64,000 nucleotides of DNA from RH-AL1 sp965249685 (GCA_965249685.1 CBDFMN010000003.1:2790001-2854000), one strand, 5' to 3'; positions 28,525 through 37,411 are shown, counted from the stretch's first letter. A program made the numbers and translations. Notes: a model not told the origin generated them from the sequence alone.

Positions 28525-30139
28525 GGAGTCCGCGATCCTCCGCTTCGACCGGCTGGCGGTCCGCTTCGGCGCGGTCGAGGCGGTGCGCGGCGTCAGCTTC
28601 GCCGTCGCGCGCGGCGAGACGGCGGCCCTTGTCGGCGAGAGCGGCTCGGGCAAGAGCGTCACGATGCTGGCCGCGCTTGGCCTGCAGCCGCCGACGGCGA
28701 CCGTCAGCGGCGCCGTCCATTTTGGAGAGGTGCCGCTGCTGGGGCTGCGGCCCCGCGCGCTCGACCGGTTGCGCGGCAAGGCGCTCACGATCGTCTTCCA
28801 GGAGCCGCAATCGGCGTTGGACCCGCTCTACACGGTGGGCTCGCAGGTGGCGGCAGTGCTGCGCCATGGGTTGGGCCTGCCGCGTCGCGCGGCCTGGGTG
28901 CGCGCGATCGAACTGCTGCACGAGGTCGGCATTCCCGAGCCGGCGCGGCGGGCGCGGAGCTACCCGCACGAGCTCTCCGGCGGCCAGCGCCAGCGCGTCG
29001 CCATCGCCATGGCGATCGCCTGCAACCCGCAGGTGCTGATCGCCGACGAGCCGACGACCGCGCTCGATGCCACCGTCGCGGCCCGCGTCATGGCGCTGCT
29101 TGCCGACCTCAAGGCGCGGCTCGGCATGACGCTCGTCCTCATCAGCCACGATCTCGCCCTCGTTCGCCGCGTCGCCGACCGCGTCCACGTCATGGAGGCT
29201 GGCCGGCTCGTGGAGAGCGGCCCCGTCGAGGCGGTCGTGAACCGGCCGGCGCACCCCACCACGCGCACCCTGCTCGCCGCCGCGGCCCTGCCGCCCCGGC
29301 TGGCCAGCGCGGGGCCGCGGCCTGTGCTGCTCGAGGCGCGGGACGTCGCGGTGACTTACAGCCTGCGCGGAAGGTGGGGTGTCGGACGGTCCTTTGCCGC
29401 CGTCGACGGCGTCAGCCTGGCGGTCGGCGCGGGCGAGACGCTTGGTCTCATCGGCGAGTCCGGCTCCGGCAAGTCGACGCTCGGCCGCGCGTTGCTGCGG
29501 CTGGAGCCCGCGCGCGGCCGTATCCTCTACGCGCAACGCGACATCGCGGCGCTTTCGCCCGCGGCCATGCGGCCGTTGCGCCGCGCCCTGCAGATCGTCT
29601 TCCAGGACCCGTTCTCGTCGCTGTCGCCCCGCCTGACGATCGCCGAGATCGTCGGCGAGGGCCTCCAGATCCACGAGCCCGCTCTGCCCGCGGCGGCGCG
29701 CGAGCGACGGGCGGCGCAGGCCCTGGAGGAGGTCGGCCTACCCGACGCCTTCCTCCGTCGCCGCCCGGCGGACCTCTCGGGCGGCCAGCGGCAGCGGGTG
29801 GCGATCGCCCGCGCCATGATATTGGAGCCGCGGCTCGTGGTCCTGGACGAGCCCACCTCCGCGCTCGACCGCTCGGTGCAGGCCGACGTGCTGCGGCTGC
29901 TCCGCCGCCTTCAGGACGCGCGGGGCCTGAGCTACCTCTTCATCACCCACGACCTCGCCGTCATCCGCGCCATGGCCGACCGGGTCGCTGTGATGAAGGA
30001 CGGGCGCATCGTGGAGGAGGGGACGGCCGCCCAGGTGATCGGCGCCCCGCGCGAGGCCTACACGCGCGACCTCGTCGCCAGCGCGCTCCTGCCGCCGCTC
30101 ATCGTGGAACACGCAGGCGCCCCCGGAGCCCGCCCCTGA
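28517..30139 (+). CDS. oppDF: fused dual-ATPase subunit of oligopeptide ABC transporter
   Basis: This 540-residue protein joins two ABC ATPase domains in one chain, replacing separate OppD and OppF. Each half has its own Walker A (VGESGSGKSVT and IGESGSGKSTLG), signature (LSGGQRQRVAIA, twice) and Walker B (LIADEPTTALD, LVVLDEPTSALD). Both halves look catalytically complete. It drives the OppB/OppC permease and is the last gene of the cluster. Confidence 0.95.
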   Translation: MAEESAILRFDRLAVRFGAVEAVRGVSFAVARGETAALVGESGSGKSVTMLAALGLQPPTATVSGAVHFGEVPLLGLRPRALDRLRGKALTIVFQEPQSALDPLYTVGSQVAAVLRHGLGLPRRAAWVRAIELLHEVGIPEPARRARSYPHELSGGQRQRVAIAMAIACNPQVLIADEPTTALDATVAARVMALLADLKARLGMTLVLISHDLALVRRVADRVHVMEAGRLVESGPVEAVVNRPAHPTTRTLLAAAALPPRLASAGPRPVLLEARDVAVTYSLRGRWGVGRSFAAVDGVSLAVGAGETLGLIGESGSGKSTLGRALLRLEPARGRILYAQRDIAALSPAAMRPLRRALQIVFQDPFSSLSPRLTIAEIVGEGLQIHEPALPAAARERRAAQALEEVGLPDAFLRRRPADLSGGQRQRVAIARAMILEPRLVVLDEPTSALDRSVQADVLRLLRRLQDARGLSYLFITHDLAVIRAMADRVAVMKDGRIVEEGTAAQVIGAPREAYTRDLVASALLPPLIVEHAGAPGARP

Positions 30140-30170
30140 GCCGCGAGGCCGAGACACGCGACGGCGAGGC

Positions 30171-31058
30171 TTACGCCACCGCCCGCGCGGGCGTCACTTC
30201 GGCCGCATAGTCCTCGATGAGCGCGCGCGAGATCGCGCCGGGCTTGAACACGTGGGGACCGATCTCGGAGACCGGCGTCACTTCCGCGCCGGTGCCGCAG
30301 ATGAAGCATTCCTCGAAGCCGGCCAGTTCCTCGGGCATGATGCGCCGCTCGACCACCTCGATCCCGCGACGGCGCGCGAGGTCCATCACCGTGTGGCGGG
30401 TCAGTCCGGCAAGGAAGCAGTCGGCGATCGGCGTGTGGAGCGCGCCATCCCTCGTGAAGAAGATGTTGGCACCCGTACATTCGGCGACGCGGCCCTGCCA
30501 ATCCAGCATCATCGCGTCCGCGTAGCCCTTGCGCTCGGCGGCGTGCTTGGAGATCGTGCAGATCATGTAGAGGCCGGCGGCCTTGGCGGCGCAGGGCGCG
30601 GTCTGCGGATCGGGGCGGCGGTACTGCGCGATGTCGAGCCGGATGCCGTTCATCTTGGTCGCCATGTCGAACATGCTGGGCCAGTCCCACACCGCGATCG
30701 CGACGTGGATCGTGGCATTCTGCGCCGCAACCGCCATCATCTCGCTGCCGCGCCAGGCGATGGGCCGCACGTAGCAGTCCGTCAGGTCGTTGGCGTCGAT
30801 GACCTGCTGCTTGATCCGATCGAGGTCCTCGACGGAGTAGGGGATCTCGAAATCCAGCAGGCGCGCGGAGTTCTTGAACCGCTCGGAATGCCGGCGCGAA
30901 TGGAAGATGCGGCCGCCGTAGGCGCGTTCCCCCTCGAACACGCTGGAGGCATAGTGCAGGCCATGCGACAGCACGTGCAACGTGGCGTCCTTCCACGGCA
31001 CCAGAGCGCCGTCCATCCAGATGAAGCCATCGCGCTGGTCGAATGGCAGGATGGACAT
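30171..31058 (-). CDS. ilvE: branched-chain amino acid aminotransferase
   Basis: IlvE transfers amino groups between glutamate and branched-chain 2-oxo acids using PLP. The 295-residue fold-type IV enzyme has GLHYASSVFEGERAYGG and VRPIAWRGSE. AAKAAGLYMICTISKHA contains the PLP lysine, and ECTGANIFF and FICGTGAEVTPV follow. The ATG at 31058 has GGAG seven bases upstream and fits family length; a longer start at 31088 lacks a ribosome binding site. It is divergent from the MarR gene, which recurs beside ilvE in Rhizobiales. Confidence 0.95.
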   Translation of the reverse strand: MSILPFDQRDGFIWMDGALVPWKDATLHVLSHGLHYASSVFEGERAYGGRIFHSRRHSERFKNSARLLDFEIPYSVEDLDRIKQQVIDANDLTDCYVRPIAWRGSEMMAVAAQNATIHVAIAVWDWPSMFDMATKMNGIRLDIAQYRRPDPQTAPCAAKAAGLYMICTISKHAAERKGYADAMMLDWQGRVAECTGANIFFTRDGALHTPIADCFLAGLTRHTVMDLARRRGIEVVERRIMPEELAGFEECFICGTGAEVTPVSEIGPHVFKPGAISRALIEDYAAEVTPARAVA

Positions 31059-31206
31059 GGGTTCGCTCCGTGGCAGGGCTGGTTCCATCAGGCCGGCGCG
31101 ACGCCCCGGGCTGACCCGGATGCCGCAAGGCCCGCCGGGACAGGGTGGCTCGAGGCAGCCTTTATCTTGTTCCCGGACCGTTTGAGGGATAGCGTTTACG
31201 GCGAGA

Positions 31207-31227
31207 TATGTCAATATTGCTGACGTA
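31207..31227. promoter_or_regulatory. inverted repeat between ilvE and the MarR gene
   Basis: TATGTCA and TGACGTA are inverted copies with one mismatch, separated by seven bases (AATATTG-rich centre). The site is 48 bases before the MarR-family start in a short divergent spacer, where an autoregulatory MarR operator would be expected. The role is inferred from symmetry and position. Confidence 0.5.
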
Positions 31228-31274
31228 ATGCCGGCAGGCCATACGGCTGGCGCTCCGGGTCTGCCGTTAGGGAT

Positions 31275-31814
31275 ATGCCCGTGTCGCAAGCGCCGCCTCC
31301 GCTCTACGATCTCATCGAACTGATGTTCTTCGCCTACCGCGACTTCGTGGGCGAGGCCGACCGCATTTTGGCGGGGGACGGCTTCGGCCGCGCCCATCAC
31401 CGCGTCCTCCATTTCGTCGCGCGCCGGCCCGGCCTTACCATCGCCGAACTGCTGGATATCCTGAAGATCACCAAGCAGAGCCTCAACCGCGTGCTGAACG
31501 ATTTGCTGGAACGCTCCTACGTCGTGATCCGCTCGCGCGAGAGCGACCGTCGCTGCCGGCTGCTGTTTGCGACGGAGCGCGGCGAGGCCTTGGTGCGCGA
31601 GGTCGCGGGCGTGCAGTCGGCGCGGTTCGAACGCGTCTTCGCCGCACTCGGCCCGGACGCCCAGGCCGAGGCCGCCGCCTTCCTCACCGCCATGCTGGAT
31701 GGCGGCGCTCCCGCGGCGGCGACCCGGCCACGGGCGCCGTTGCGGGTGGTCGGCGGCCGTCTCGCGCCGGGCGAGCGCGACGACCTCGCCTTGCTGTCGA
31801 GCGAGGCCTCGTGA
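31275..31814 (+). CDS. MarR-family transcriptional regulator (PetP-like)
   Basis: This 179-residue winged-helix regulator has the MarR DNA-binding region LTIAELLDILKITKQSLNRVLNDLLERSYV (in segments, about 55-85) and the wing RSRESDRRCRLLF. It overlaps the response regulator gene by four bases (GTGA). A MarR protein immediately before an OmpR-type regulator is the arrangement of petP-petR in Rhodobacter, so this is likely a PetP homologue; the ligand is unknown. Confidence 0.88.
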   Translation: MPVSQAPPPLYDLIELMFFAYRDFVGEADRILAGDGFGRAHHRVLHFVARRPGLTIAELLDILKITKQSLNRVLNDLLERSYVVIRSRESDRRCRLLFATERGEALVREVAGVQSARFERVFAALGPDAQAEAAAFLTAMLDGGAPAAATRPRAPLRVVGGRLAPGERDDLALLSSEAS

Positions 31815-32551
31815 GCGGCGCGCCGGAGGCGAACGGGCCGGAGCCGGCGCCGGCCGACAACGCCGCCCACCTCCTCATCGTCGACGACGACCGACGCATC
31901 CGCGAGCTGCTGCGCCGCTACCTCGTGGCGGAGGGCTATCGCGTGACGGTCGCGGGCAGCGCCGCCGAGGCGACCACGGCGATGCGCAGCATGGCCTTCG
32001 ACCTCATCGTGCTCGACGTGATGATGCCGGGTGAGGACGGGTTCTCCTTCGCGACCCGGGTGCGCGGCGATGCCGGGGCGCTCGCGCAGGTGCCGATCCT
32101 CATGCTCACCGCCAAGACGGAGTTCGAGGAGCGCGTGCTCGGCTTCGAGATCGGTGTCGACGACTACCTCGGCAAGCCTTTCGAGCCGCGCGAGCTGTCG
32201 CTGCGCATCGCCTCCATCCTGCGGCGCGCCAAGCCGCCCGCGGACTCCGGCGTCCCCGCCCAGGTGCAGTTCGGCGCTTTCCAATTCGACCTGGAGCGCG
32301 GCGAACTGCGCGAGCGCGGCGAGATCGTCCGCATCACCGAGCGCGAACGCGAGATGCTGCGTCTGCTCGCCACCCAGGCGGGGGCGACCGTCTCGCGCGA
32401 GGCGCTGTCGGGCACGGGGGGGGCCGGCAACGAGCGGACCATTGACGTGCAGGTGAATCGCCTGCGACGCAAGATCGAGCCGGACCCTGCAAACCCGCTC
32501 TACCTGCAGACGGCGCGCGGGGCCGGCTACCGGCTACTGGTGGACCGGTGA
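31811..32551 (+). CDS. OmpR-family response regulator (PetR-like)
   Basis: This 246-residue response regulator has a receiver domain with the acidic cluster VDDD (25-27), the phospho-acceptor Asp at about 69 (LIVLDVMMPGEDG) and the KPF lysine. A C-terminal winged helix follows, with EREREMLRLLA and IDVQVNRLRRKIEPDP. It is the partner of the adjacent kinase and, by context with the MarR gene, resembles PetR. The GTG start overlaps the preceding stop. Confidence 0.93.
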   Translation: MSGAPEANGPEPAPADNAAHLLIVDDDRRIRELLRRYLVAEGYRVTVAGSAAEATTAMRSMAFDLIVLDVMMPGEDGFSFATRVRGDAGALAQVPILMLTAKTEFEERVLGFEIGVDDYLGKPFEPRELSLRIASILRRAKPPADSGVPAQVQFGAFQFDLERGELRERGEIVRITEREREMLRLLATQAGATVSREALSGTGGAGNERTIDVQVNRLRRKIEPDPANPLYLQTARGAGYRLLVDR

Positions 32552-32561
32552 GGGGCCTGCC

Positions 32562-33932
32562 GTGACCCTCCTCTCGCTCCCGCGCCTGCGCGCCACCCCG
32601 GTCGCCCTCTGGAAGGGTTTCGTCCGCCCGCTGCTCGCCATCATGCCGAACGGGCTTTACGCCCGCTCCATCCTCATCGTCATCCTGCCGATGGTGGTGC
32701 TGCAGAGCGTCATCACCTTTGTCTTCATGGAGCGGCACTGGGCGCTGGTGACCCGACAGCTGTCGCTGATGCTGACGCAGGACATCGCCGCCGTCATCGA
32801 CATCGCCCAGGCCTATCCGCAGGACAAAGACCTGGAGATGCTGACCAAGGTGGCGCAGGACCGGATGCGGATGGACATCGAGTTCCTGCCGCAGGGGCCG
32901 CTGCCGGCGGCCCTGCCCAAGCCGTTCTTCTCCATCGTCGACCTCGCCCTGTCGAACGAGATCCGCAAGCAGATCGGCCGGCCGTTCTGGCTCGACACGG
33001 TCGGGCGCTCGAACCTCATCGAGATCCGCATCAAGCTCGACAAGGCGATCCTCCGCGTCGTGGCTTACCGGTCGGCGGCCTATGCATCGAATTCCTACAT
33101 CTTCATCCTGTGGATGCTCGGCACGTCCTTCGTCCTCATCGTCGTCGCGGTGGCCTTCCTGCGCACGCAGATCCGGCCGATCCTGCGCCTGTCGCGCGCC
33201 GCGGAATCCTTCGGCAAAGGGCGCGAGATCGACTTCCGCCCGCGCGGCGCCCGCGAGGTGCGCGAGGCGGGCTACGCGTTCATCGCCATGAAGCGCCGCA
33301 TCGAACGCGCCATCGAGCAGCGCACGGCGATGCTGAACGGCGTCAGCCACGACCTGCGCACCGTGCTGACCCGCTTCAAGCTCTCGCTCGCGCTTATGGA
33401 GGGCAGCGAGGATTCCGACGAGATGAAGAAGGACGTCGAGGAGATGCAGCGCATGTTGGAGGGCTACCTCGCCTTCGCGCGCGGCGACGCCGGCGAGCCG
33501 GCGATCCCCATCGACATGCGCGACTTTCTCGACGACATCCGCGCCGATTGCGAGCGCGGCGGCGCCACGGCGCGCATGGAGTTCACCGGCGATTCCGTCG
33601 TGCGGGTGCGTCCCGACGCGTTCAAGCGCTGCATCGCCAACCTCGTCGTCAACGCGCAGCGTTACGCCCGGACCGTCAGCATCGAGGGCGTGCGCGAGGG
33701 GCGGTTCCTGACCATCCACGTCGACGACGATGGTCCCGGCATTCCGCCGGTCAGCCGCGAGGACGTGTTCCGCCCCTTCGTTCGGCTCGACCAGGCGCGC
33801 AACCAGGACGCCGGCGGCACGGGCCTCGGCCTGTCGATCGCCCGCGACATCGCCCGCTCGCACGGAGGCGACATCCACCTCGGCGACAGCCCGATGGGTG
33901 GCCTGCGCGCGTCCGTCCGCATCCCGGTCTAG
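32562..33932 (+). CDS. EnvZ-type sensor histidine kinase
   Basis: This 456-residue inner-membrane kinase has two transmembrane helices (about 38-58 and 176-200) flanking a periplasmic domain of about 115 residues. A HAMP domain follows, then the phospho-acceptor helix LNGVSHDLRTVLTRF with His263. The ATPase domain carries N (LVVNAQRYA), G1 (DDDGPGIP), and G2 (GGTGLGLSIA) boxes. It would phosphorylate the response regulator encoded ten bases upstream. The signal is unknown. Confidence 0.93.
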   Translation: MTLLSLPRLRATPVALWKGFVRPLLAIMPNGLYARSILIVILPMVVLQSVITFVFMERHWALVTRQLSLMLTQDIAAVIDIAQAYPQDKDLEMLTKVAQDRMRMDIEFLPQGPLPAALPKPFFSIVDLALSNEIRKQIGRPFWLDTVGRSNLIEIRIKLDKAILRVVAYRSAAYASNSYIFILWMLGTSFVLIVVAVAFLRTQIRPILRLSRAAESFGKGREIDFRPRGAREVREAGYAFIAMKRRIERAIEQRTAMLNGVSHDLRTVLTRFKLSLALMEGSEDSDEMKKDVEEMQRMLEGYLAFARGDAGEPAIPIDMRDFLDDIRADCERGGATARMEFTGDSVVRVRPDAFKRCIANLVVNAQRYARTVSIEGVREGRFLTIHVDDDGPGIPPVSREDVFRPFVRLDQARNQDAGGTGLGLSIARDIARSHGGDIHLGDSPMGGLRASVRIPV

Positions 33933-34090
33933 GCGCGCGACAAGGGCGGCCCTTTGCGCGGCCGGCCGCGCGGGCAGTGTCCTTTGTGCAACGTCGCGAT
34001 CAAATGCCTCCGACACCGGTGTTTGCCTGTTCTTTATTTAGCCGCTTTGGAGTATTTCAGGCTCCACAAGTGACGTTCTGGGGGAATACA

Positions 34091-34879
34091 ATGCACATCA
34101 GGTCAGTCGGGGCGGCACTAGCCCTCGCTATGCTGTCGACCACTGCCTTCGCGGCAGACCTGCCGGCGCGCCGTGCGCCGCCCGTCTATGCGCCGCCGCC
34201 GCCCGTGTTCAGCTGGACCGGCGCCTACATCGGTGCCCAGATCGGCTACGAGTTCGGTCGCGACGACGCGTTCGCCCGCGCCACGGCGACGGGGATTGGC
34301 GTTGCCTCCAACGGCGCGCGTCCCACCGGCGTCATCGGTGGCGCCCACGTCGGCTATAACTTCTCCACCCAGTCGCTGCCGCTCTTCGGCAACGCGTTCG
34401 GCGGATTGTTCGGCACCGGCGGCGTGTTCGGTATCGAGGGTGACGTGGACGGCACCAGCGCCCATCAGAACTACCTGCTCGGCGGCCTGCTCTCGCGCTA
34501 CAACGAAAACGTCCAGGGCTCGGTCCGCGGTCGTCTCGGCGTCGCCGTCAACCGCGCGCTGTTCTACGCCACGGGCGGTGTCGCCATCGGCGGCCTCGAC
34601 ACGCGCTACACCAACGCCTTCACGGGCGCGACCGACTCGTTCAGCCACACCAAGGTCGGCTACACCGTCGGCGGCGGCATCGAATACGCCTTCGAGGGCA
34701 ACTTCTCGATCCGCGCCGAATACCGCTACACCGACTTCGGCAGCTACTCGGATGTGCTCGGCGCCTCGACCGCCGGTGGCGTCGCCGTCCGTCACCGCGA
34801 CACGGACAACCGCGTCCAGGCCGGCTTCAGCTACAAGTTCGACACCCCGGTCCTCGCGCCGGTCGTCGCCCGCTACTGA
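34091..34879 (+). CDS. outer-membrane beta-barrel protein (Omp25/31 family)
   Basis: This 262-residue protein has a signal peptide (cleavage near AFA-A, about 21), a Pro-rich linker RAPPVYAPPPP, and an eight-stranded beta-barrel of the Omp25/31 type. It shows WTGAYIGAQIGYEFGRDD, VGYNF, GVEGD-like GIEGDVDGT, VRGRLGV, FYATGGVAIG, GGGIEYAFEGNFSIRAEYRYTD (in parts) and FSYKF. Such proteins are abundant structural components of the rhizobial outer membrane. A GGGGGA element precedes the ATG, and a strong terminator follows. Confidence 0.92.
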   Translation: MHIRSVGAALALAMLSTTAFAADLPARRAPPVYAPPPPVFSWTGAYIGAQIGYEFGRDDAFARATATGIGVASNGARPTGVIGGAHVGYNFSTQSLPLFGNAFGGLFGTGGVFGIEGDVDGTSAHQNYLLGGLLSRYNENVQGSVRGRLGVAVNRALFYATGGVAIGGLDTRYTNAFTGATDSFSHTKVGYTVGGGIEYAFEGNFSIRAEYRYTDFGSYSDVLGASTAGGVAVRHRDTDNRVQAGFSYKFDTPVLAPVVARY

Positions 34880-34902
34880 GCCTGTATCGGTTGTCCAGCT
34901 TG

Positions 34903-34929
34903 AAACCCGGCCTCGCGGCCGGGTTTTTT
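34903..34929 (+). terminator. rho-independent terminator after the outer-membrane protein gene
   Basis: AACCCGGCC and GGCCGGGTT form a GC-rich stem closed by a TCGC tetraloop and followed by six T residues. It begins 24 bases after the stop codon and is the clearest intrinsic terminator in the window. Confidence 0.9.
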
Positions 34930-34945
34930 CGTGAGCGCGCGGGCG

Positions 34946-35578
34946 TCACGCCGCGCGCATCGCGTGCCTGCCGAGCGTCGTGCCGTCGGGGCCGATCCGG
35001 TAGGCGATGATCTGGCTCGTGGCGATATGCAGACCCTCCACCGCATCGGGCGAGAGCGCGTCGAGGCCGCGAACGAGGACGCGGAGAGAATTGCCGTGCG
35101 CGACGACGAGGATGCGCTCGCCGCGTCGGACGCTCGGCTCGACCACGGTGCGCAAGTAGGGCAGGGCGCGCGCCTCCGTCATCGCCAGGCTCTCGCCTCC
35201 GGGCGGCACCGCCTCGTAGGACTTGCGCCAGAGGTGCACCTGGCGCGCGCCCCAGACCGCCCGCGCCTCTTCCTTGTTCAGGCCCGCCAGTTCGCCGTAA
35301 TCCCGCTCGTTGAGCGCGGCGTCGGCCGTTACCGGCAGGTCGGGTTGGCCGATGGTGCCGAGGATCAGCTCGAGGGTCGTTCTGGCGCGTCCCAAGAGAC
35401 TGGTGAAGGCGGCGTCGAACCGGAAGCCGCAATCGCGGATCGCGGCGCCGGCCAGGCGCGCCTCTTCCACGCCTTGCGCGGTGAGCGGCGGATCGCGCCA
35501 TCCCGAGAATAGGTTCAGCGCATTGTCCGTCGATTGCCCGTGCCGCACGAGCACCAACAGCCCGCTCTCCTCAACCAT
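34946..35578 (-). CDS. gpmA: 2,3-bisphosphoglycerate-dependent phosphoglycerate mutase
   Basis: GpmA interconverts 3- and 2-phosphoglycerate in glycolysis and gluconeogenesis. The 210-residue enzyme contains LVRHGQSTDN with the catalytic phospho-His (about 13), ERDYGELAGLNKEEA, YEAVPPGGESL and VVAHGNSLRVL with the second His. The length is typical for short alphaproteobacterial dPGM. I chose the ATG at 35578; a GTG at 35587 is possible. Confidence 0.94.
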   Translation of the reverse strand: MVEESGLLVLVRHGQSTDNALNLFSGWRDPPLTAQGVEEARLAGAAIRDCGFRFDAAFTSLLGRARTTLELILGTIGQPDLPVTADAALNERDYGELAGLNKEEARAVWGARQVHLWRKSYEAVPPGGESLAMTEARALPYLRTVVEPSVRRGERILVVAHGNSLRVLVRGLDALSPDAVEGLHIATSQIIAYRIGPDGTTLGRHAMRAA

Positions 35579-35939
35579 GCGCCCCACTCCGCCTCCGCAC
35601 GCGACCGCCGCAAGCCACGGCCGCTTGGCGATGGCAAGATACGTTTCCGTGATCGCACGCCACCTGCCCCACGATGCTTGGTCTTCCTACGCCGCCCCGG
35701 CGAGGTCGCGTCGTCCGCCAAGATGCTCCCAGGTGCAGGTCTTCGATCGTCGTGTCTTCATTCGCCTTCCAGCCGCGTCGGCCGGCGATGGATTTGCCAC
35801 ATCTCGCCCGTTTCCGAGAGCGGCCAGCCGTTTTCGAGATGCCAGCGGAATAAAACTGTGTTTCCTCCCAAATTCTGCCACCGCCCGTCCCGTTTCTCCG
35901 TATTCCTTCTTGGGCAAGAGTGTTTAGGGCGCGAGACCG
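35579..35939. other. 361-bp intergenic region
   Basis: This spacer lies between the divergent gpmA and sterol-desaturase-like genes. I see no convincing gene, RNA structure or repeat in it. Open frames that cross it run on from the antisense of gpmA and have no recognisable protein. Confidence 0.5.
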
Positions 35940-36809
35940 ATGTCAGAGTTCTTCGTTCAGAATGCCGGTACCACGCAGACCGTCATCTTCGCCGCGGCCA
36001 TCAGCCTGCTTTGGGCGGTGGAAAAGCTGGCGCTGGCCGAGCCTGCCAGCTGGAAGGTGCGGCACGCCGCGGTCAACGGGTTCTTCGTCTTGTCGGCGCT
36101 GCCGATCGAACTCGTGTGCAGCCTCGGTTGCATGGCGCTCGCCGGCTGGGTCGCCGCGCACCATGTCGGTCTGGCCTACCTGCTGCCCTACGGCGACAAT
36201 CCCTGGGTCAAGTACGGCGTCATGTTCGTCGTGCTCGACCTGTTCGACTACGTCTATCACCGCACCATGCACCACGTGCCGCCGTTCTGGCGGTTTCATC
36301 TGGTGCATCACACCGACCACGTCGTCGATGCCTCGACCACGGTCCGCGAACACCCCGGCGAGACGACCATCCGCAATCTGTTCCTGTTCGTCTGGATCCT
36401 CATCACCGGAGCCTCGTTCGAGGTGCTGGTGCTGCGCCAGACCGCGCAGACGCTTTGCACGATCCTCGCGCACTCGGCGTTCCGCCTTCCGTCGGGGCCG
36501 GCGCGCGTGCTGGGTTGGGTGTTCATCACGCCCAACTTGCACCACGTGCATCACCACTTCGAACTGCCTTACACCAACTGCAATTACGGCGACGTGTTCA
36601 GTATCTGGGACCGGCTGTTCGGGACGTTCGCGACCCTCTCGGCCGAGGAGACGGTGTTCGGTCTCGACACCCATTTCGCCGATCCCGCCGCCGAGAACTG
36701 CTTTGGCATGGTGGCCATGCCGTTCGTGGCCCGCGCGCCAGCCGCGGCCGAAGCCGCCCCGCTGGTGCTCGGGCTTAGCGAGGCGCAACCTGCCGCAACA
36801 GCCTGCTAG
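35940..36809 (+). CDS. sterol desaturase/fatty acid hydroxylase family membrane protein
   Basis: This 289-residue integral membrane di-iron enzyme has the three histidine clusters of the family: DYVYHRTMHH, FHLVHHTDHV and PNLHHVHHHFE, plus the ending NYGDVFSIWDRLFGTF. Family members hydroxylate or desaturate sterols, hopanoids, carotenoids or lipids. The precise substrate cannot be told from sequence. It has about five hydrophobic segments. Its stop codon lies inside an 18-bp inverted repeat. Confidence 0.9.
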   Translation: MSEFFVQNAGTTQTVIFAAAISLLWAVEKLALAEPASWKVRHAAVNGFFVLSALPIELVCSLGCMALAGWVAAHHVGLAYLLPYGDNPWVKYGVMFVVLDLFDYVYHRTMHHVPPFWRFHLVHHTDHVVDASTTVREHPGETTIRNLFLFVWILITGASFEVLVLRQTAQTLCTILAHSAFRLPSGPARVLGWVFITPNLHHVHHHFELPYTNCNYGDVFSIWDRLFGTFATLSAEETVFGLDTHFADPAAENCFGMVAMPFVARAPAAAEAAPLVLGLSEAQPAATAC

Positions 36810-36835
36810 CGCGAAACCGCGCTAGCAGGCTGTTG
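36796..36835. repeat. perfect 18-bp inverted repeat spanning a stop codon
   Basis: CAACAGCCTGCTAGCGCG is followed after four bases (AAAC) by its exact reverse complement. The left arm encodes the last residues and the TAG stop of the sterol-desaturase-like gene. There is no T-run on either side. It could act as a bidirectional terminator or mRNA-stabilising hairpin, or be the remnant end of a mobile element. Confidence 0.85.
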
Positions 36836-36926
36836 AGCCCTGCGGACAGGTTCTGATCCCAAGCGACGATCCCGAACGTCCGCCAGACGCCGCGGGTTTA
36901 CAAAAGGCTCCCCAGTCGCCGTTATA

Positions 36927-37295
36927 TCAATAACCGTAATAGGTGTAGGGCTGTCCGTACCCGTATCGGGCGCCACCACCGTACCCGCCGTACCCGTATC
37001 CGCCATATCCGGGCGCGTAATAGCCCTCATCGTAGCTGTTGCTGGCGGCCGCACCCGCGACAGCCGCGCCGATCAGGCCGAGAGCGGCCCCGGCCACCGC
37101 CGCACCGCCCTGGTCCCCACCGCGCCCGCGGCGTCCCCGCGCGTAATGCCGCCCGCTTCGAACGTGGCCACGCGCGGCGCCGACGTGGGAGCGGGCGCCG
37201 GCCCCGTGGCGCGAGGCCGCAGAGGCCATCTCGACGCCGGTTGGAATGAGCGAAACGGCCAAGCAGGCGATCCCGAGGCTGCGCAGGAATGTCAT
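36927..37295 (-). CDS. secreted Gly/Tyr-rich protein
   Basis: This 122-residue protein has a signal peptide (MTFLRSLGIACLAVSL, cleavage near ASA-A at about 27) and a basic Arg/His/Gly region. A hydrophobic Ala/Gly helix (AAVAGAALGLIGAAVAGAAA, about 65-85) follows, then a C-terminus of GYGGYGYGGYGGG-type repeats ending YTYYGY. This is the layout of small glycine-zipper, surface-associated proteins common in Rhizobiales. The function is unknown. Confidence 0.75.
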   Translation of the reverse strand: MTFLRSLGIACLAVSLIPTGVEMASAASRHGAGARSHVGAARGHVRSGRHYARGRRGRGGDQGGAAVAGAALGLIGAAVAGAAASNSYDEGYYAPGYGGYGYGGYGGGARYGYGQPYTYYGY

Positions 37296-37411
37296 GGGAG
37301 AAATCCGATCTTCGACGACTGTTCGTTGGGAATGGACAGAGCGCCGAGATGTTCCTCCACCTTTCGGGCAGTTCGCGCTCTGGCGATCCGTCGAACGCGG
37401 TCGCGCCGTCC

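Noticed and set aside
33956..33971. 16-bp perfect palindrome GCGCGGCCGGCCGCGC after the histidine kinase gene
   Set aside because: It consists only of G and C, lacks a T-run and has no loop, so neither a terminator nor an operator can be supported in such GC-rich sequence.
35579..35939. Possible gene in the spacer between gpmA and the sterol-desaturase-like gene
   Set aside because: Frames crossing the spacer are continuations of antisense frames, with no ribosome binding site or recognisable domain.
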